Shown: positions 20,983 through 32,440 of the stretch, piece by piece
Position numbering within the stretch: position 1 is the first letter of the stretch
Layout: each line of letters opens with the position of its first letter
Source of the DNA: Brachyhypopomus gauderio
Taxonomy: Eukaryota; Chordata; Actinopteri; Gymnotiformes; Hypopomidae
NCBI RefSeq assembly: GCF_052324685.1
Contig: NW_027506916.1
Location: forward strand, 769,299-833,298
Direction of reading: 5' to 3'
Length of the DNA stretch: 64,000 nt
Position numbers and translations under genes: made by a program
Notes under the pieces: model-generated
What the model was told of the DNA's origin: nothing
Database searches by the model: none
Seen by the model: only the letters and a program-made list of their open reading frames with translations

Positions 20983-22352
20983 ATGCCTCGTCTGTATGCC
21001 TCACTGCTTCTGTGTGGTTTGGTGATGGGACTCTTCTACCTCACGGGTGAGTCTCCCAAATGTCCTCTACCTCTCGGGGAGTGTGAGTGGGAATGTGTAC
21101 TGTACTGTGACTGCCTCCAGAACTAGGAGAAAAAGTGTCAGACCTTCTCGAATGCAGAACAGGCTACGGCAGTAACGGATGCACTCTGAATGAAAGGGTC
21201 AGGTTCAGTAGTGGTTGGAAACTGCCAATAGGAGAAGACTGCAGCGTTAATCAGGAATTCAGCTGCGTTTAGCTGTCTAAGATAAACAGATGTTAAATGA
21301 CATCTGTTTATCTACAGTGTTAATCTGATCTTTTTCATGGTCTCTTGGAGATGCAAATACAGGTCTCAGATCTGTGAGTGTGCGGGTGCTATTCACCAGT
21401 GTGTAAGGCCCCACCCCCAGCTCCTGCTCTCTTGAGAACTTTTGCACATTAATGATCGGTAAAGACCCAGCCCAGCAGGTCCGTAGAGACCCGGCCCATC
21501 AGGTCTGTAGAGACCCTGCCCAGCAGGTCCGTAGAGAACCGTCCCATCAGGTCTGTAAAGACCCGTCCCAGCAGGTCCGTAGAGACCCGGCCCAGCAGGT
21601 CTGTAGAGACCCGGCCCATCAGGTCTGTAGAGAACCGTCCCAGCAGGTCTGTAAAGACCCAGCCCAGCAGGTCTGTAAAGACCCGTCCCAGCAGGTCTGT
21701 AGAGACCCGGCCCATCAGGTCTGTAGAGACCCGGCCCAGCAGGTCCGTAGAGAACCGTCCCAGCAGGTCTGTAAAGACCCAGCCCAGCAGGTCTTGTTAT
21801 ATGTTGATTTGTGTGTTTCTGCTTTTAATCCTCTGGCTGCTGTATCACTCCTTTTTTTCTTATTAGGGGCAGAAGAGAGTCCTGGTGAGTAATTATTAAT
21901 TCATTATGAGAATGCAATAATTATTAGTTTATTAGATTGTTACCTTTATATTTTTTTAAATAACAACAATTGTTATATTAAACAATTATTTCTCCTAATA
22001 ATTGAACTATCATTTGAATGTAATGCATTTTCTAACCAACACAAATGGTGCCTGTATGAAGTGTGTTGAGTGTGAGGTACCCACTGAGCACATGGTCTCC
22101 TGACTTCTTCACCTTTATTGCTTTTTGCCCCGCCCTCTGCTTTTCTTACTCACTGATTGGTCCTCAGCTGAGTCCAGGGAGAAGCGGGCCATGCCCAACT
22201 GGGCTCTGACCTCGTCCGACTTCTTCGCCTGGGTGGAGGACCTGCGAGCACATGCTGGTTATGAGCAGATCGAAGAGCTGGCCAAGACCTTCTGGGCCCA
22301 CTTCCCCTCGGCCAGCCGTCTGGGCTACGACCCGCCCGCCCCCGAAGAGTGA
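20983..22352 (+). CDS. otos: Otospiralin, three exons
   Basis: Otospiralin is a small secreted protein known from fibrocytes of the inner ear, needed for normal hearing in mammals; its biochemical role is not settled. Exons are 20983-21046, 21867-21884 (only 18 nt) and 22168-22352, joined in phase 1 with GT-AG sites, giving 88 aa (human 89). Residues 1-22 form a signal peptide with a hydrophobic core around YASLLLCGLVMGLFYL. After a short acidic stretch and a Lys-Arg pair comes the conserved domain from AMPNW (about 36-40) through SSDFF, YEQIEELAKTFWAHFP and LGYDPP, the family hallmark. Two further in-frame ATGs lie upstream at 20956 and 20965, within a short GAGGACCAT repeat, so the start is ambiguous by up to nine residues. 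I chose the third because it gives the cleanest signal peptide and length. Intron 1 contains a 24-bp minisatellite. Confidence 0.93.
21462..21795. repeat. 24-bp minisatellite in otos intron 1
   Basis: About fourteen copies of a 24-bp unit containing AGACCCGGCCCAGCAGGTC. Because 24 is a multiple of three, one frame stays open and runs into otos exon 2, giving a false 146-codon frame of eight-residue repeats (RDPAQQVC type). Confidence 0.92.
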
Positions 22353-22468
22353 GGATGTAGAGGGGGCCTGGCCAAACGCCACCCCTCCCCTCTCACCCTG
22401 CGTAACGGCACCAGTTGCCAAAGAGAAAAAAATTATTTTGTCTTGTGAACTCTGTCTCTCATAACGCA

Positions 22469-22474
22469 AATAAA
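22469..22474 (+). terminator. Polyadenylation signal of otos
   Basis: AATAAA lies 117 bp beyond the otos stop codon and is followed by the GT/T-rich stretch GTGTTGCTTCT. This fits a short 3' UTR. Confidence 0.75.
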
Positions 22475-22499
22475 CGTGTTGCTTCTCTATCACATGTTT

Positions 22500-23090
22500 A
22501 CTGTTTAATGTGGGATGTACTTAAGGCACATTTAAGGTTCATGTCAATGGCCAGCAGCTGCTAAACTAATTTCACCATTGTTGCAGGTTCCTTATGTTAT
22601 TCATACATATGTTAGATAGAAAACCAATGTGGCTGTGGAGAATGAGGGAAGAAGACAACTAGAGAACAAAGAGAAACATCCACTGTCTCCTCGTCCACTG
22701 TCTCCTCATTGAGTCTCCTTATTTAGTCCCCTCATTTACAGTCCCCTCGTTTACACTCCTCTCGTTTACAGTCCTCTTATTTACAGTCCCCTCGTTTAGA
22801 AAACTGTGCATTTACCTTTACTGTGTTTAATCAAAGAAGCCCCATATCCATCAGCTTAAATGTCTAGATTGGTCAGGGTGCTCACTGCCCACATGATGCA
22901 AACACTTGTGATTTGTTAGTGTCTGTTGGAATATTAGGGCCTTCTGCAGTCAGCGACCTTTGAACCACAGTGAGCAGGAAGACAGGATGTGTTCGGTAGG
23001 ACTGTGAGATTTTGGTAAAGGCAGCTAAATGTTATTACATAAAAAGTGTTGGACTACAGTTTGTAGGAACTCAAAGGCCTTAACCTGACT
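22500..23090. other. No gene seen
   Basis: Non-coding sequence. A short cluster of CCCTCGTTTACAGT-type units repeats about seven times near 22685-22800. Confidence 0.5.
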
Positions 23091-23550
23091 GTAGCGTGTT
23101 ACGGTTACAACTGTAGCGTGTTACGGTTACAACTGTAGCATGTTACAGTTACGACTGTAGGGTGTTACGGTTACGACTGTAGGGTGTTACGGGTACGACT
23201 GTAGGGTGTTACGGGTACGACTGTAGGGTGTTACAGTTACGACTGTAGGGTGTTAGGGTTACGACTGTAGCGTGTTACTGTTACGACTGTAGCGTGTTAG
23301 GGTTACGACTGTAGCGTGTTAGGGTTACGACTGTAGCGTGTTACTGTTACGACTGTAGGGTGTTAGGGTTACGACTGTAGCGTGTTACTGTTACGACTGT
23401 AGCGTGTTACTGTTACGACTGTAGCGTGTTACGGTTACGACTGTAGCGTGTTACGGTTACGACTGTAGCGTGTTACTGTTACGACTGTAGCGTGTTACGG
23501 TTACGACTGTAGCGTGTTACGGTTACGACTGTAGCGTGTTACGGTTCAGC
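23091..23550. repeat. 22-bp minisatellite
   Basis: About twenty-one copies of a 22-bp unit, GGTTACGACTGTAGCGTGTT plus AC, with variants at the C/G of AGCGTG and at the GGTT/GTTA junction. Confidence 0.92.
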
Positions 23551-24163
23551 CCCCCCTTGTTCTGCACACACCACCGGTTCAAAATGGCTTCTTAAGGAGC
23601 ATTTGATGATGCATTTTGATTTACAACAGCAGACATTTCACCGGCCTGTGTTGGAGTTCAAATAATCGCTGACAAAAACAGTTCAGACTCCTGTGCAGAC
23701 TGCTAGATGGGGTTCAAGCAACATTTATCTTTTTTTATAGACGTCTGTTCTATAAATGTGATACTTTTATAACAAATGTAGGAGTTTTCTTAATGCATCT
23801 AGACTGCATTCCCTGAAATCTCATGAAATGTTAAATCTCTGCCTAGTAGTCTTCCTGTGTTAAATCTCTAGCTTCCTCTGAACGTGTATGTCAGGTTCTC
23901 TATATAATTATATAAGCTATATAATTAAACATGAATTTATTCAATATATTTCTGTAAAATAAAAACAATATTCTGCCACAATCTTCATCACCCCAGTGGG
24001 GCCCCAGTTGGAGATTTAGACTTTATTATATCACCATCCATTATGTTGTTTCAAGAGAAGGACCCATAGAGGACAAGTGGAGAGGGATCGATAGACATAC
24101 ATCCATCCACACACGCAAACGCAAACACCCATACAAACACACAAACACCCACACCCACACCCA

Positions 24164-24202
<39 letters not shown>

Positions 24203-24270
24203 ACATTTACATTTACATTTACATTTAGGGCATTTAGCAGATGCTCTTATCCAGAGCGACTTAAAAAAGT

Positions 24271-24306
<36 letters not shown>

Positions 24307-25269
24307 AGCATGGGAAAACAGCATTCTTGGAGACTAGGGGCTACAGGCAGGCTGAGACAAACACACTGGTGAAGGCATGTTTTACCTGAGCTGTTCCATT
24401 ACTCAGGCTGTTCCTTAGTGTTTCACAGAGTAATTTTGTAAGGGCACGCTGGTGTTAGGCTATAGCCTGTATCCATTTATGTACCCACTATCCTTGCTAT
24501 TATCATTGTGCATGTGTCAGATCTAGCCAAGTAATTCTCTTGTTCACCTCTAGAGGGCACTTCAGTGCTGTGGATGGTTCACAGCCAACCATTAAATAGT
24601 TCATTTAGTAAGTGATGGAGTTTATCATCCACTCTGTGTGAAACTTTATACTTTCAGCCATTAACATTTAACCTGTATCTTTGTATCTTATGTCCTGGTT
24701 GCTTTGAACTTGCTGCCTGTGTTTCTGATGTATGATTCTGAAACACTATTTCTAAACTGGTTTTTAAGGAATTAAAAACTTCCATTGGCATTTCTGGAAT
24801 GAGGTTTTACTACCTGCATATTGTCAGAATATCACATCAGCATGTGACAGCATATTATATTTTTAAATATATCCTATTTTAAATATCATATTCTACCATA
24901 TATCACGGCAGCTTATGGAGCAATGTTTTGCCAGATTCTAGACTGGCCACAGACTCATACTTATCAGGGACACGACGGGGGGGGGGGGTTTGGGGTTGTC
25001 ATCTTGACACATGATGTCTAGACCCCTAGCTGTTCTCCTCTATTGTAATGACAGTTTTGTTCAGAAGGTGCCGAGTGATCGCGCACTACTGGAACTGTCG
25101 TTCAGAAAATTCCACAGTCTTTTCTCAGAAGCAGCAGATAGACTTGAGGAGCAGGAAGGAACTCTGACAATTCAGTCCCAGTAATGCGATAAATACTGCC
25201 GTGCTACAGGTGCCCAGTACAGGTGCACGTCACGCCCATGTGGGTCACGCCCATGTGGGTCATGTAAAT
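23551..25269. other. No gene seen; interspersed-repeat fragment inside
   Basis: No exon is recognised. At 24205-24268, between CA tracts (24170-24197 and 24273-24301), lies TTTACATTTAGGGCATTTAG followed by CAGATGCTCTTATCCAGAGC, a widely dispersed fish repeat core whose class I cannot assign. A G-run lies near 24978. Confidence 0.5.
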
Positions 25270-25576
25270 GTGCCATATTTTGTCAATTGTGACTTTTCAC
25301 CACAATTGAAATTTGTCCTCTGCTTTTTACCCATCTGTGCAGTTAACACACACACACACACACATACACACACACACACACACACACTAGTGATTACTAG
25401 GGGGCTGTGAATCACATGTGCCCAGAGCGGTGGGCAGCCCTATCCCGGCGCCCGGGGAGCAGTTGGGGTTAGGTGCCTTGTTCAAGGGCACCTCAGTCAT
25501 GGCCTCAGGTCTGGGAATCGAACTCACGACCCTCCAGTCACAAGACCAGTTCCCTACCACAGGACCATGACTGCCC
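25270..25576 (-). mobile_element. tRNA-derived SINE, near full length
   Basis: Read on the minus strand the element starts GGGCAGTCATGGTCCTGTGG and shows a degenerate RNA polymerase III A box (TGGTAGGGAAC) and a B box (GAGTTCGATTCCC). A central part follows with GAGGTGCCCTTGAACAAGGC, then a GT-repeat region and an ACTGCACAGATGGGT tail. A shorter copy lies at 40186-40340. The internal (CA)n tract is part of the element. Confidence 0.8.
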
Positions 25577-26025
25577 TTAAAAAGTATCAGGGGAGAGCAA
25601 GAACACAGTCCCCCACTACCAGAACTTGTGCAGTCGAGATTCCCGCACTTGGGGAATTCGCAAGGATCAGGACATCCTGAGTGCAATGGCTGAGTCTCAC
25701 CTTGGGCAAACCACCTTCCTAATCATGGTCTCACCCCTGCCAGGTAAGTAATGCCCACGTGGGCCACACCCACACAGGTCTGTGTGTGTGTGTTTGCGGG
25801 TGTGTGGGAGAGGACGTGTATGCATGCAATTGTTTGTGTGTGTGTGTGTTCATATTATACAGGGTCCCAACTTTGTCTGGTAACCTCTGTGTTATGACTG
25901 TTCTCTGCTCATATCTAGCATCAGTGTCTGCTTCTCCTACCACTGCGTGTTTCTCTGGTCTCAGACTTGATGTTCTCCACCACTCTCCATGCTTCCACCC
26001 ATTTGGACTTGGTTAGCTCATATGC

Positions 26026-29000
26026 CCTGTATATGTTCCTGTATATGTTCCTGTGTACATGTTCCTGTATATGTTCCTGTATATGTTCCTGTATATGTTC
26101 CTGTACATGTTCCTGTATATGTTCCTGTATATGTTCCTGTGTACATGGTCCTGTATATGTTCCTGTATATGTTCCTGTATATGTTCCTGTGTACATGTTC
26201 CTGTACATGTTCCTGTATATGTTCCTGTGTATATGTTCCTGTGTACATGTTCCTGTATATGTTCCTGTATATGTTCCTGTATATGTTCCTGTGTACATGT
26301 TCCTGTATATGTTCCTGTATATGTTCCTGTGTACATGTTCCTGTATATGTTCCTGTATATGTTCCTGTGTACATGTTCCTGTATATGTTCCTGTATATGT
26401 TCCTGTGTACATGTTCCTGTATATGTTCCTGTATATGTTCATGTGTACATGTTCCTGTATATGTTCCTGTGTACATGTTCCTGTATATGTTCCTGTGTAC
26501 ATGTTCCTGTGTACATGGTCCTGTATATGTTCCTGTGTACATGTTCCTGTATATGTTCCTGTATATGTTCCTGTGTACATGGTCATGTATATGTTCCTGT
26601 GTACATGTTCCTGTATATGTTCCTGTGTACATGTTCCTGTATATGTTCCTGTATATGTTCCTGTGTACATGTTCCTGTATATGTTCCTGTGTACATGTTC
26701 CTGTATATGTTCCTGTATATGTTCCTGTGTACATGTTCCTGTATATGTTCCTGTATATGTTCCTGTGTACATGTTCCTGTATATGTTCCTGTATATGTTC
26801 CTGTACATGTTCCTGTATATGTTCCTGTATATGTTCCTGTGTACATGGTCCTGTATATGTTCCTGTATATGTTCCTGTGTACATGTTCCTGTACATGTTC
26901 CTGTATATGTTCCTGTGTATATGTTCCTGTGTACATGTTCCTGTATATGTTCCTGTGTACATGTTCCTGTATATGTTCCTGTATATGTTCCTGTATATGT
27001 TCCTGTGTACATGTTCCTGTATATGTTCCTGTATATGTTCCTGTGTACATGTTCCTGTATATGTTCCTGTATATGTTCCTGTATATGTTCCTGTGTACAT
27101 GTTCCTGTATATGTTCCTGTATATGTTCCTGTGTACATGTTCCTGTATATGTTCCTGTATATGTTCCTGTGTACATGTTCCTGTATATGTTCCTGTATAT
27201 GTTCCTGTGTACATGTTCCTGTATATGTTCCTGTATATGTTCCTGTGTACATGTTCCTGTATATGTTCCTGTATATGTTCCTGTGTACATGTTCCTGTAT
27301 ATGTTCCTGTGTACATGTTCCTGTATATGTTCCTGTGTACATGTTCCTGTGTACATGGTCCTGTATATGTTCCTGTGTACATGTTCCTGTATATGTTCCT
27401 GTATATGTTCCTGTGTACATGGTCATGTATATGTTCCTGTGTACATGTTCCTGTATATGTTCCTGTGTACATGTTCCTGTATATGTTCCTGTATATGTTC
27501 CTGTGTACATGTTCCTGTATATGTTCCTGTGTACATGTTCCTGTATATGTTCCTGTATATGTTCCTGTGTACATGTTCCTGTATATGTTCCTGTGTACAT
27601 GTTCCTGTATATGTTCCTGTATATGTTCCTGTATATGTTCCTGTGTACATGGTCCTGTATATGTTCCTGTATATGTTCCTGTGTACATGTTCCTGTACAT
27701 GTTCCTGTATATGTTCCTGTGTACATGTTCCTGTATATGTTCCTGTATATGTTCCTGTATATGTTCCTGTGTACATGTTCCTGTATATGTTCCTGTATAT
27801 GTTCCTGTGTACATGTTCCTGTATATGTTCCTGTATATGTTCCTGTATATGTTCCTGTGTACATGTTCCTGTATATGTTCCTGTATATGTTCCTGTGTAC
27901 ATGTTCCTGTATATGTTCCTGTATATGTTCCTGTGTACATGTTCCTGTATATGTTCCTGTGTACATGTTCCTGTATATGTTCCTGTATATGTTCCTGTGT
28001 ACATGTTCCTGTATATGTTCCTGTGTACATGTTCCTGTATATGTTCCTGTGTACATGTTCCTGTGTACATGGTCCTGTATATGTTCCTGTGTACATGTTC
28101 CTGTATATGTTCCTGTATATGTTCCTGTGTACATGTTCCTGTATATGTTCCTGTGTACATGTTCCTGTATATGTTCCTGTATATGTTCCTGTGTACATGT
28201 TCCTGTATATGTTCCTGTGTACATGTTCCTGTATATGTTCCTGTATATGTTCCTGTGTACATGTTCCTGTATATGTTCCTGTATATGTTCCTGTATATGT
28301 TCCTGTACATGTTCCTGTATATGTTCCTGTATATGTTCCTGTGTACATGGTCCTGTATATGTTCCTGTATATGTTCCTGTGTACATGTTCCTGTACATGT
28401 TCCTGTGTACATGTTCCTGTATATGTTCCTGTATATGTTCCTGTATATGTTCCTGTATATGTTCCTGTGTACATGTTCCTGTATATGTTCCTGTATATGT
28501 TCCTGTGTACATGTTCCTGTGTACATGTTCCTGTACATGTTCCTGTGTACATGTTCCTGTATATGTTCCTGTGTACATGTTCCTGTATATGTTCCTGTAT
28601 ATGTTCCTGTGTACATGTTCCTGTGTACATGTTCCTGTACATGTTCCTGTGTACATGTTCCTGTACATGTTCCTGTGTACATGTTCCTGTATATGTTCCT
28701 GTATATATGTTCCTGTATATGTTCCTGTGTACATGTTCCTGTACATGTTCCTGTGTACATGTTCCTGTATATGTTCCTGTATATGTTCCTGTGTACATGG
28801 TCCTGTATATGTTCCTGTATATGTTCCTGTATATGTTCCTGTGTACATGTTCCTGTATATGTTCCTGTGTACATGTTCCTGTATATGTTCCTGTGTACAT
28901 GTTCCTGTATATGTCCCTGTATATGTTCCTGTGTACATGGTCCTGTATATGTTCCTGTGTACATGTTCCTGTATATGTTCCTGTATATGTTCCTGTGTAC

Positions 29001-29385
29001 ATGTTCCTGTATATATGTTCCTGTATATGTTCCTGTATATGTTCCTGTATATGTTCCTGTGTACATGGTCCTGTATATGTTCCTGTGTACATGGTCCTGT
29101 ATATGTTCCTGTGTACATGTTCCTGTATATGTTCCTGTATATGTTCCTGTGTACATGTTCCTGTATATGTTCCTGTGTACATGTTCCTGTATATATGTTC
29201 CTGTATATGTTCCTGTATATGTTCCTGTATATGTTCCTGTACATGTTCCTGTATATGTTCCTGTGTACATGTTCCTGTATATGTTCCTGTATATGTTCCT
29301 GTGTATATGTTCCTGTGTATATGTTCCTGTATATGTTCCTGTACATGTTCCTGTACATGTTCCTGTATATGTTCCTGTATATGTT
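26026..29385. repeat. 3.36-kb satellite of ATGTTCCTGTAT (12 bp) and ATGTTCCTGTGTAC (14 bp) units
   Basis: About 265 units of two lengths alternate irregularly. Neither unit contains a stop codon in any of the six frames, so frames of more than 1100 codons run through the array on both strands (repeating MFLY, CSCI, VPVY on plus; IQEH, YRNI, TGTY on minus). This is a property of the unit, not evidence of a protein. Segment 26281-26740 recurs at 27121-27580 with one visible difference, so the array also has longer-range duplications. Confidence 0.97.
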
Positions 29386-29815
29386 CACCTGGAGAGTAAC
29401 ATTGCAGTCGGAGCCTACAATACCAGCATCGCTGCTCCGACACGGAATGAAAGCCTGGCGTTCATCAACAGACATTTACAGTGACAATATCATAACCCAG
29501 AACTTTCATTTTTACCTTTACTTAGTCTGATTGTGTGATTTGTGTGTGACTTGTGTATTTGTCTGTATTTTGTGTAATCTGTGTGTTAACGGGCCGCCCA
29601 ATGGAGGATGGGTTCCCTTTTGAGTCTTGGTTCTCCCGAGGTTTCTTCCTATTCCCCACTATCTTAGGGAGTTTTTCCTCGCCACTGTCGCCCTTGGCTT
29701 GCTCATTAGGGTTCTGGACCCGTAGTATTGTTAACCTTTTAAATCCTGTAAGGCGCTTTGTGACAACATGTGTTGTGAAAAGCGCTATACAAATAAACTT
29801 TGATTGATTGATTGA
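29386..29815 (+). mobile_element. Short retroposon with L2-type 3' tail, inserted in the satellite
   Basis: The element begins TTCACCTGGAGAGTAAC, contains CCGCCCAATGGAGGATGGGT and GGGAGTTTTTCCTCGCCACT, and ends AGCGCTATACAAATAAAC followed by (TTGA)n, the typical L2 terminus. Satellite units resume right after it at about 29816. A second copy with the same 5' end is at 52440-52893. It may be a SINE using L2 machinery, or a truncated second L2 subfamily. It has no coding part. Confidence 0.75.
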
Positions 29816-29967
29816 TTGACTGTGTACATGTTCCTGTATATATGTTCCTGTATATGTTCCTGTATATGTCCCTGTATATGTTCCTGTATATGTTCCTGTA
29901 TATGTCCCTGTATATGTCCCTGTATATGTTCCTGTATATGTTCCTGTATATGTTCCTGTATATGTCC
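29816..29967. repeat. Continuation of the 12-bp satellite beyond the insertion
   Basis: About twelve units of ATGTTCCTGTAT and the variant ATGTCCCTGTAT. The CCC variant is rare in the main array but common here. Confidence 0.92.
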
Positions 29968-31605
29968 CGTCCCCCTCCTGCTGGTGTCAGATAGAGTCAT
30001 TGTGTTTCAGATTCTGGGCGGAGGCCCCATGGTGCATTGAGGGTCGTTTCTGCTCTTGACGTCGGTAGCTTTCAGTTATTTTGCTAATTATGCCTGCTGG
30101 GTGTCTGATGACTAGTGTGGTATACATATCTGAGGCTTTGATCTTATTGTCCTCATGCTAATGACTGTTAATGACCTGTCTTACTCTGTTTGTGTGATGT
30201 TTATGAATCATCAGCTGTGAACGAGCTACAGTGAATGACCAGGTCATACAGCTCAAATTAACATGCATTGTTAGTAGATTATCAGGATCCCAGGACCATA
30301 AAGGAATCCCATCCACAATCCAATATTATATTCATCATATTCCTTGGGTTTCATTTCAAAGACACAAAGACACAGAGATGAAGGCCTCCTCCCACCACAC
30401 ACAAAAGCACCTCTCTTTGGTATGTTCCAATAATAGTGTTTAACCTTTGCATGTTGCATAATGTGAATACATTTTTTTAAAGCCAACACAAGGATTTATG
30501 CTGCATTTGAACCATGATTAAACATGTCTACATATGCTACCTTTGACCTCTGAGGGCTGAAGGGTGTCATACTGTTATGATTCTTCTAGAATATTCTGAA
30601 TGCTATATCTTATTGTGAATCTTCTAAGATCTTTTGAATGCTATAAGCTATTATGAAGCCCCACCAGCTGAGTTTAGCAGAGGCCGCGCAGCCTCTATAA
30701 TAAAGTCAATACTACGCCAGCACAGCATAAAATAACTGCTATTTTAGATTTCACCAGAAGATGGCAGTAGACCTGGCGCACAACACCAGCCTGGCCCTTT
30801 ATGACAGCGTACCACATGCATTATTTGCATATGATTTACATAAACGTACGGTAAATACGCATTATATAAAACAATAATAATTTGCAAAAAACATTCACAT
30901 TAAATGAAGTTAGTGTGCAATAAATCATCTGATTCAAGTAGAAAAAGTAATTTGATAAAAATCATTGACTTTTATTATTATTTTATTATTATTAAAATAT
31001 GGTCCAATCTTAGTCTTAGTAAAGCAATACATAAAAAGTTTTGTTTTACCAGTGCAATGTAAAACAACACCACCGCCACCAACAACAACAACAACAACAA
31101 CAACATCTCAAGAAGAAAAACAACAACAGGCAATCTGATTCAATCTCAGTTTTTCTTTGCAAAGAATAACTTGAAAAGTCATGCTTGCTTATATGGAAAA
31201 CTCAAAAACACAAGACTTTAAAAGCTCTGGGTGAATAAAACAGAGAGGGAGACATAAGAAAGATCAGGACCTCTTCACAATCATCTACCAGCAATGAGAA
31301 GAGAAGAGGTGAAGAAGAAGTGAAAGAAGAGAAGAGGTGAAGTGGTGAAAGGTTACTTGGTGCTACATAACACTCACATAACACTGAGTATGACATTACT
31401 ACAGCTCAGCGGCACAGCTCAGCTCTCTTTACCTTCTGTGGTTAGACTATTAAAACATGATGCATGTGATGGTGCTTTAAAATGACGGTCAGGATGAAGG
31501 GAATTGCCAGATTTAGTAAAGCTTCTGTTGCACAAGTGTTCAGGACCCAGACGGGGACACACGCATCTAGAGGAAAAGCCTTTTAGTCAGAGTGTACCTT
31601 TCAAA
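29968..31605. other. No coding exon; possibly distal 3' UTR of st6gal2
   Basis: Nothing here looks protein-coding. (CAA)n occurs near 31080-31104. On the minus strand AATAAA words occur in the run at about 30967-30983, which could end the st6gal2 transcript, but there is no direct evidence. Confidence 0.4.
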
Positions 31606-31978
31606 ACGCCCCCTGAGAGAGCCAGCTGACCCGAAAGAGAAGGAAACGCCCCCTGAGAGAGCCAGCTGACCCGGAAGTGAAGGAAACGCCCCCCGAGAGA
31701 GCCAGCTGACCCGGAAAAGAAGGAAACGCCCCCTGAGAGAGCCAGCTGACCCGGAAGAGAAGGAAACGCCCCCTGAGAGAGCCAGCTGACCTGGAAGTGA
31801 AGGAAACGCCCCCCGAGAGAGCCAGCTGACCCGGAAGTGAAGGAAACGCCCCCCGAGAGAGCCAGCTGACCCGAAAGAGAAGGAAACGCCCCCTGAGAGA
31901 GCCAGCTGACCCGGAAGTGAAGGAAACGCCCCCCGAGAGAGCCAGCTGACCCGGAAGAGAAGGAAACGCCCCCTGAGA
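31606..31978. repeat. 40-bp minisatellite
   Basis: About nine copies of a 40-bp unit containing GAAACGCCCCCTGAGAGAGC. Copies differ mainly at CCT/CCC and AGAGA/AGTGA. It lies 460-840 bp downstream of the st6gal2 stop codon, perhaps inside the 3' UTR. Confidence 0.9.
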
Positions 31979-32254
31979 AAGCACTAACTACTCAGCAGCT
32001 GAGCTGATGTCCAGACTACCAGCATGTAGTTTACTGACAGCAGCTTGTTAACAATGGAGACAGACTAGAACGATCAGCGTACACTCACTTTGGGCCAGAA
32101 TCCTAGTTTAATAAACAGAGTACAACAGCCATCCAGCTGTCATACAGACACGGCTGTGCAAGTCGTGTGTATGATGAACCCATCACAGTGTGTGCAGCTG
32201 AACATGTGGCCTAGTTATAAGAACACGTACAGTATGTGATATAAGAACACGTGT

Positions 32255-32412
32255 GTGATTCTCCACTCTGTCCAGAGGGGTTTAGTCTATGAGAACACGT
32301 ATACGGGTGGTTTGGTGATTCTCCACTCTGTCCAGAGGGGTTTAGTCTATGAGAACACGTATACGAGTGGTTTGGTGATTCTCCACTCTGTCCAGAGGGG
32401 TTTAGTCTATGC
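32255..32412. repeat. 60-bp tandem repeat just downstream of the st6gal2 stop
   Basis: Two complete copies and most of a third of an exact 60-bp unit starting GTGATTCTCCACTCTGTCCA, almost without differences. The nearest copy is 29 bp from the st6gal2 stop codon, so it is very likely in the 3' UTR. Confidence 0.9.
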
Positions 32413-32440
32413 GTGTAGCAAACACTCTGGAACTTGGAGA

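Noticed and set aside
21452-21892. 146-codon frame of eight-residue repeats running into otos exon 2
   Set aside because: It is the 24-bp minisatellite of intron 1. The frame crosses the splice acceptor of exon 2 and has no signal of its own.
25921-29530. Open frames of more than 1100 codons on both strands
   Set aside because: They are the translation of a 12/14-bp satellite that lacks stop codons in any frame. Equal openness in all six frames argues against selection for a protein.
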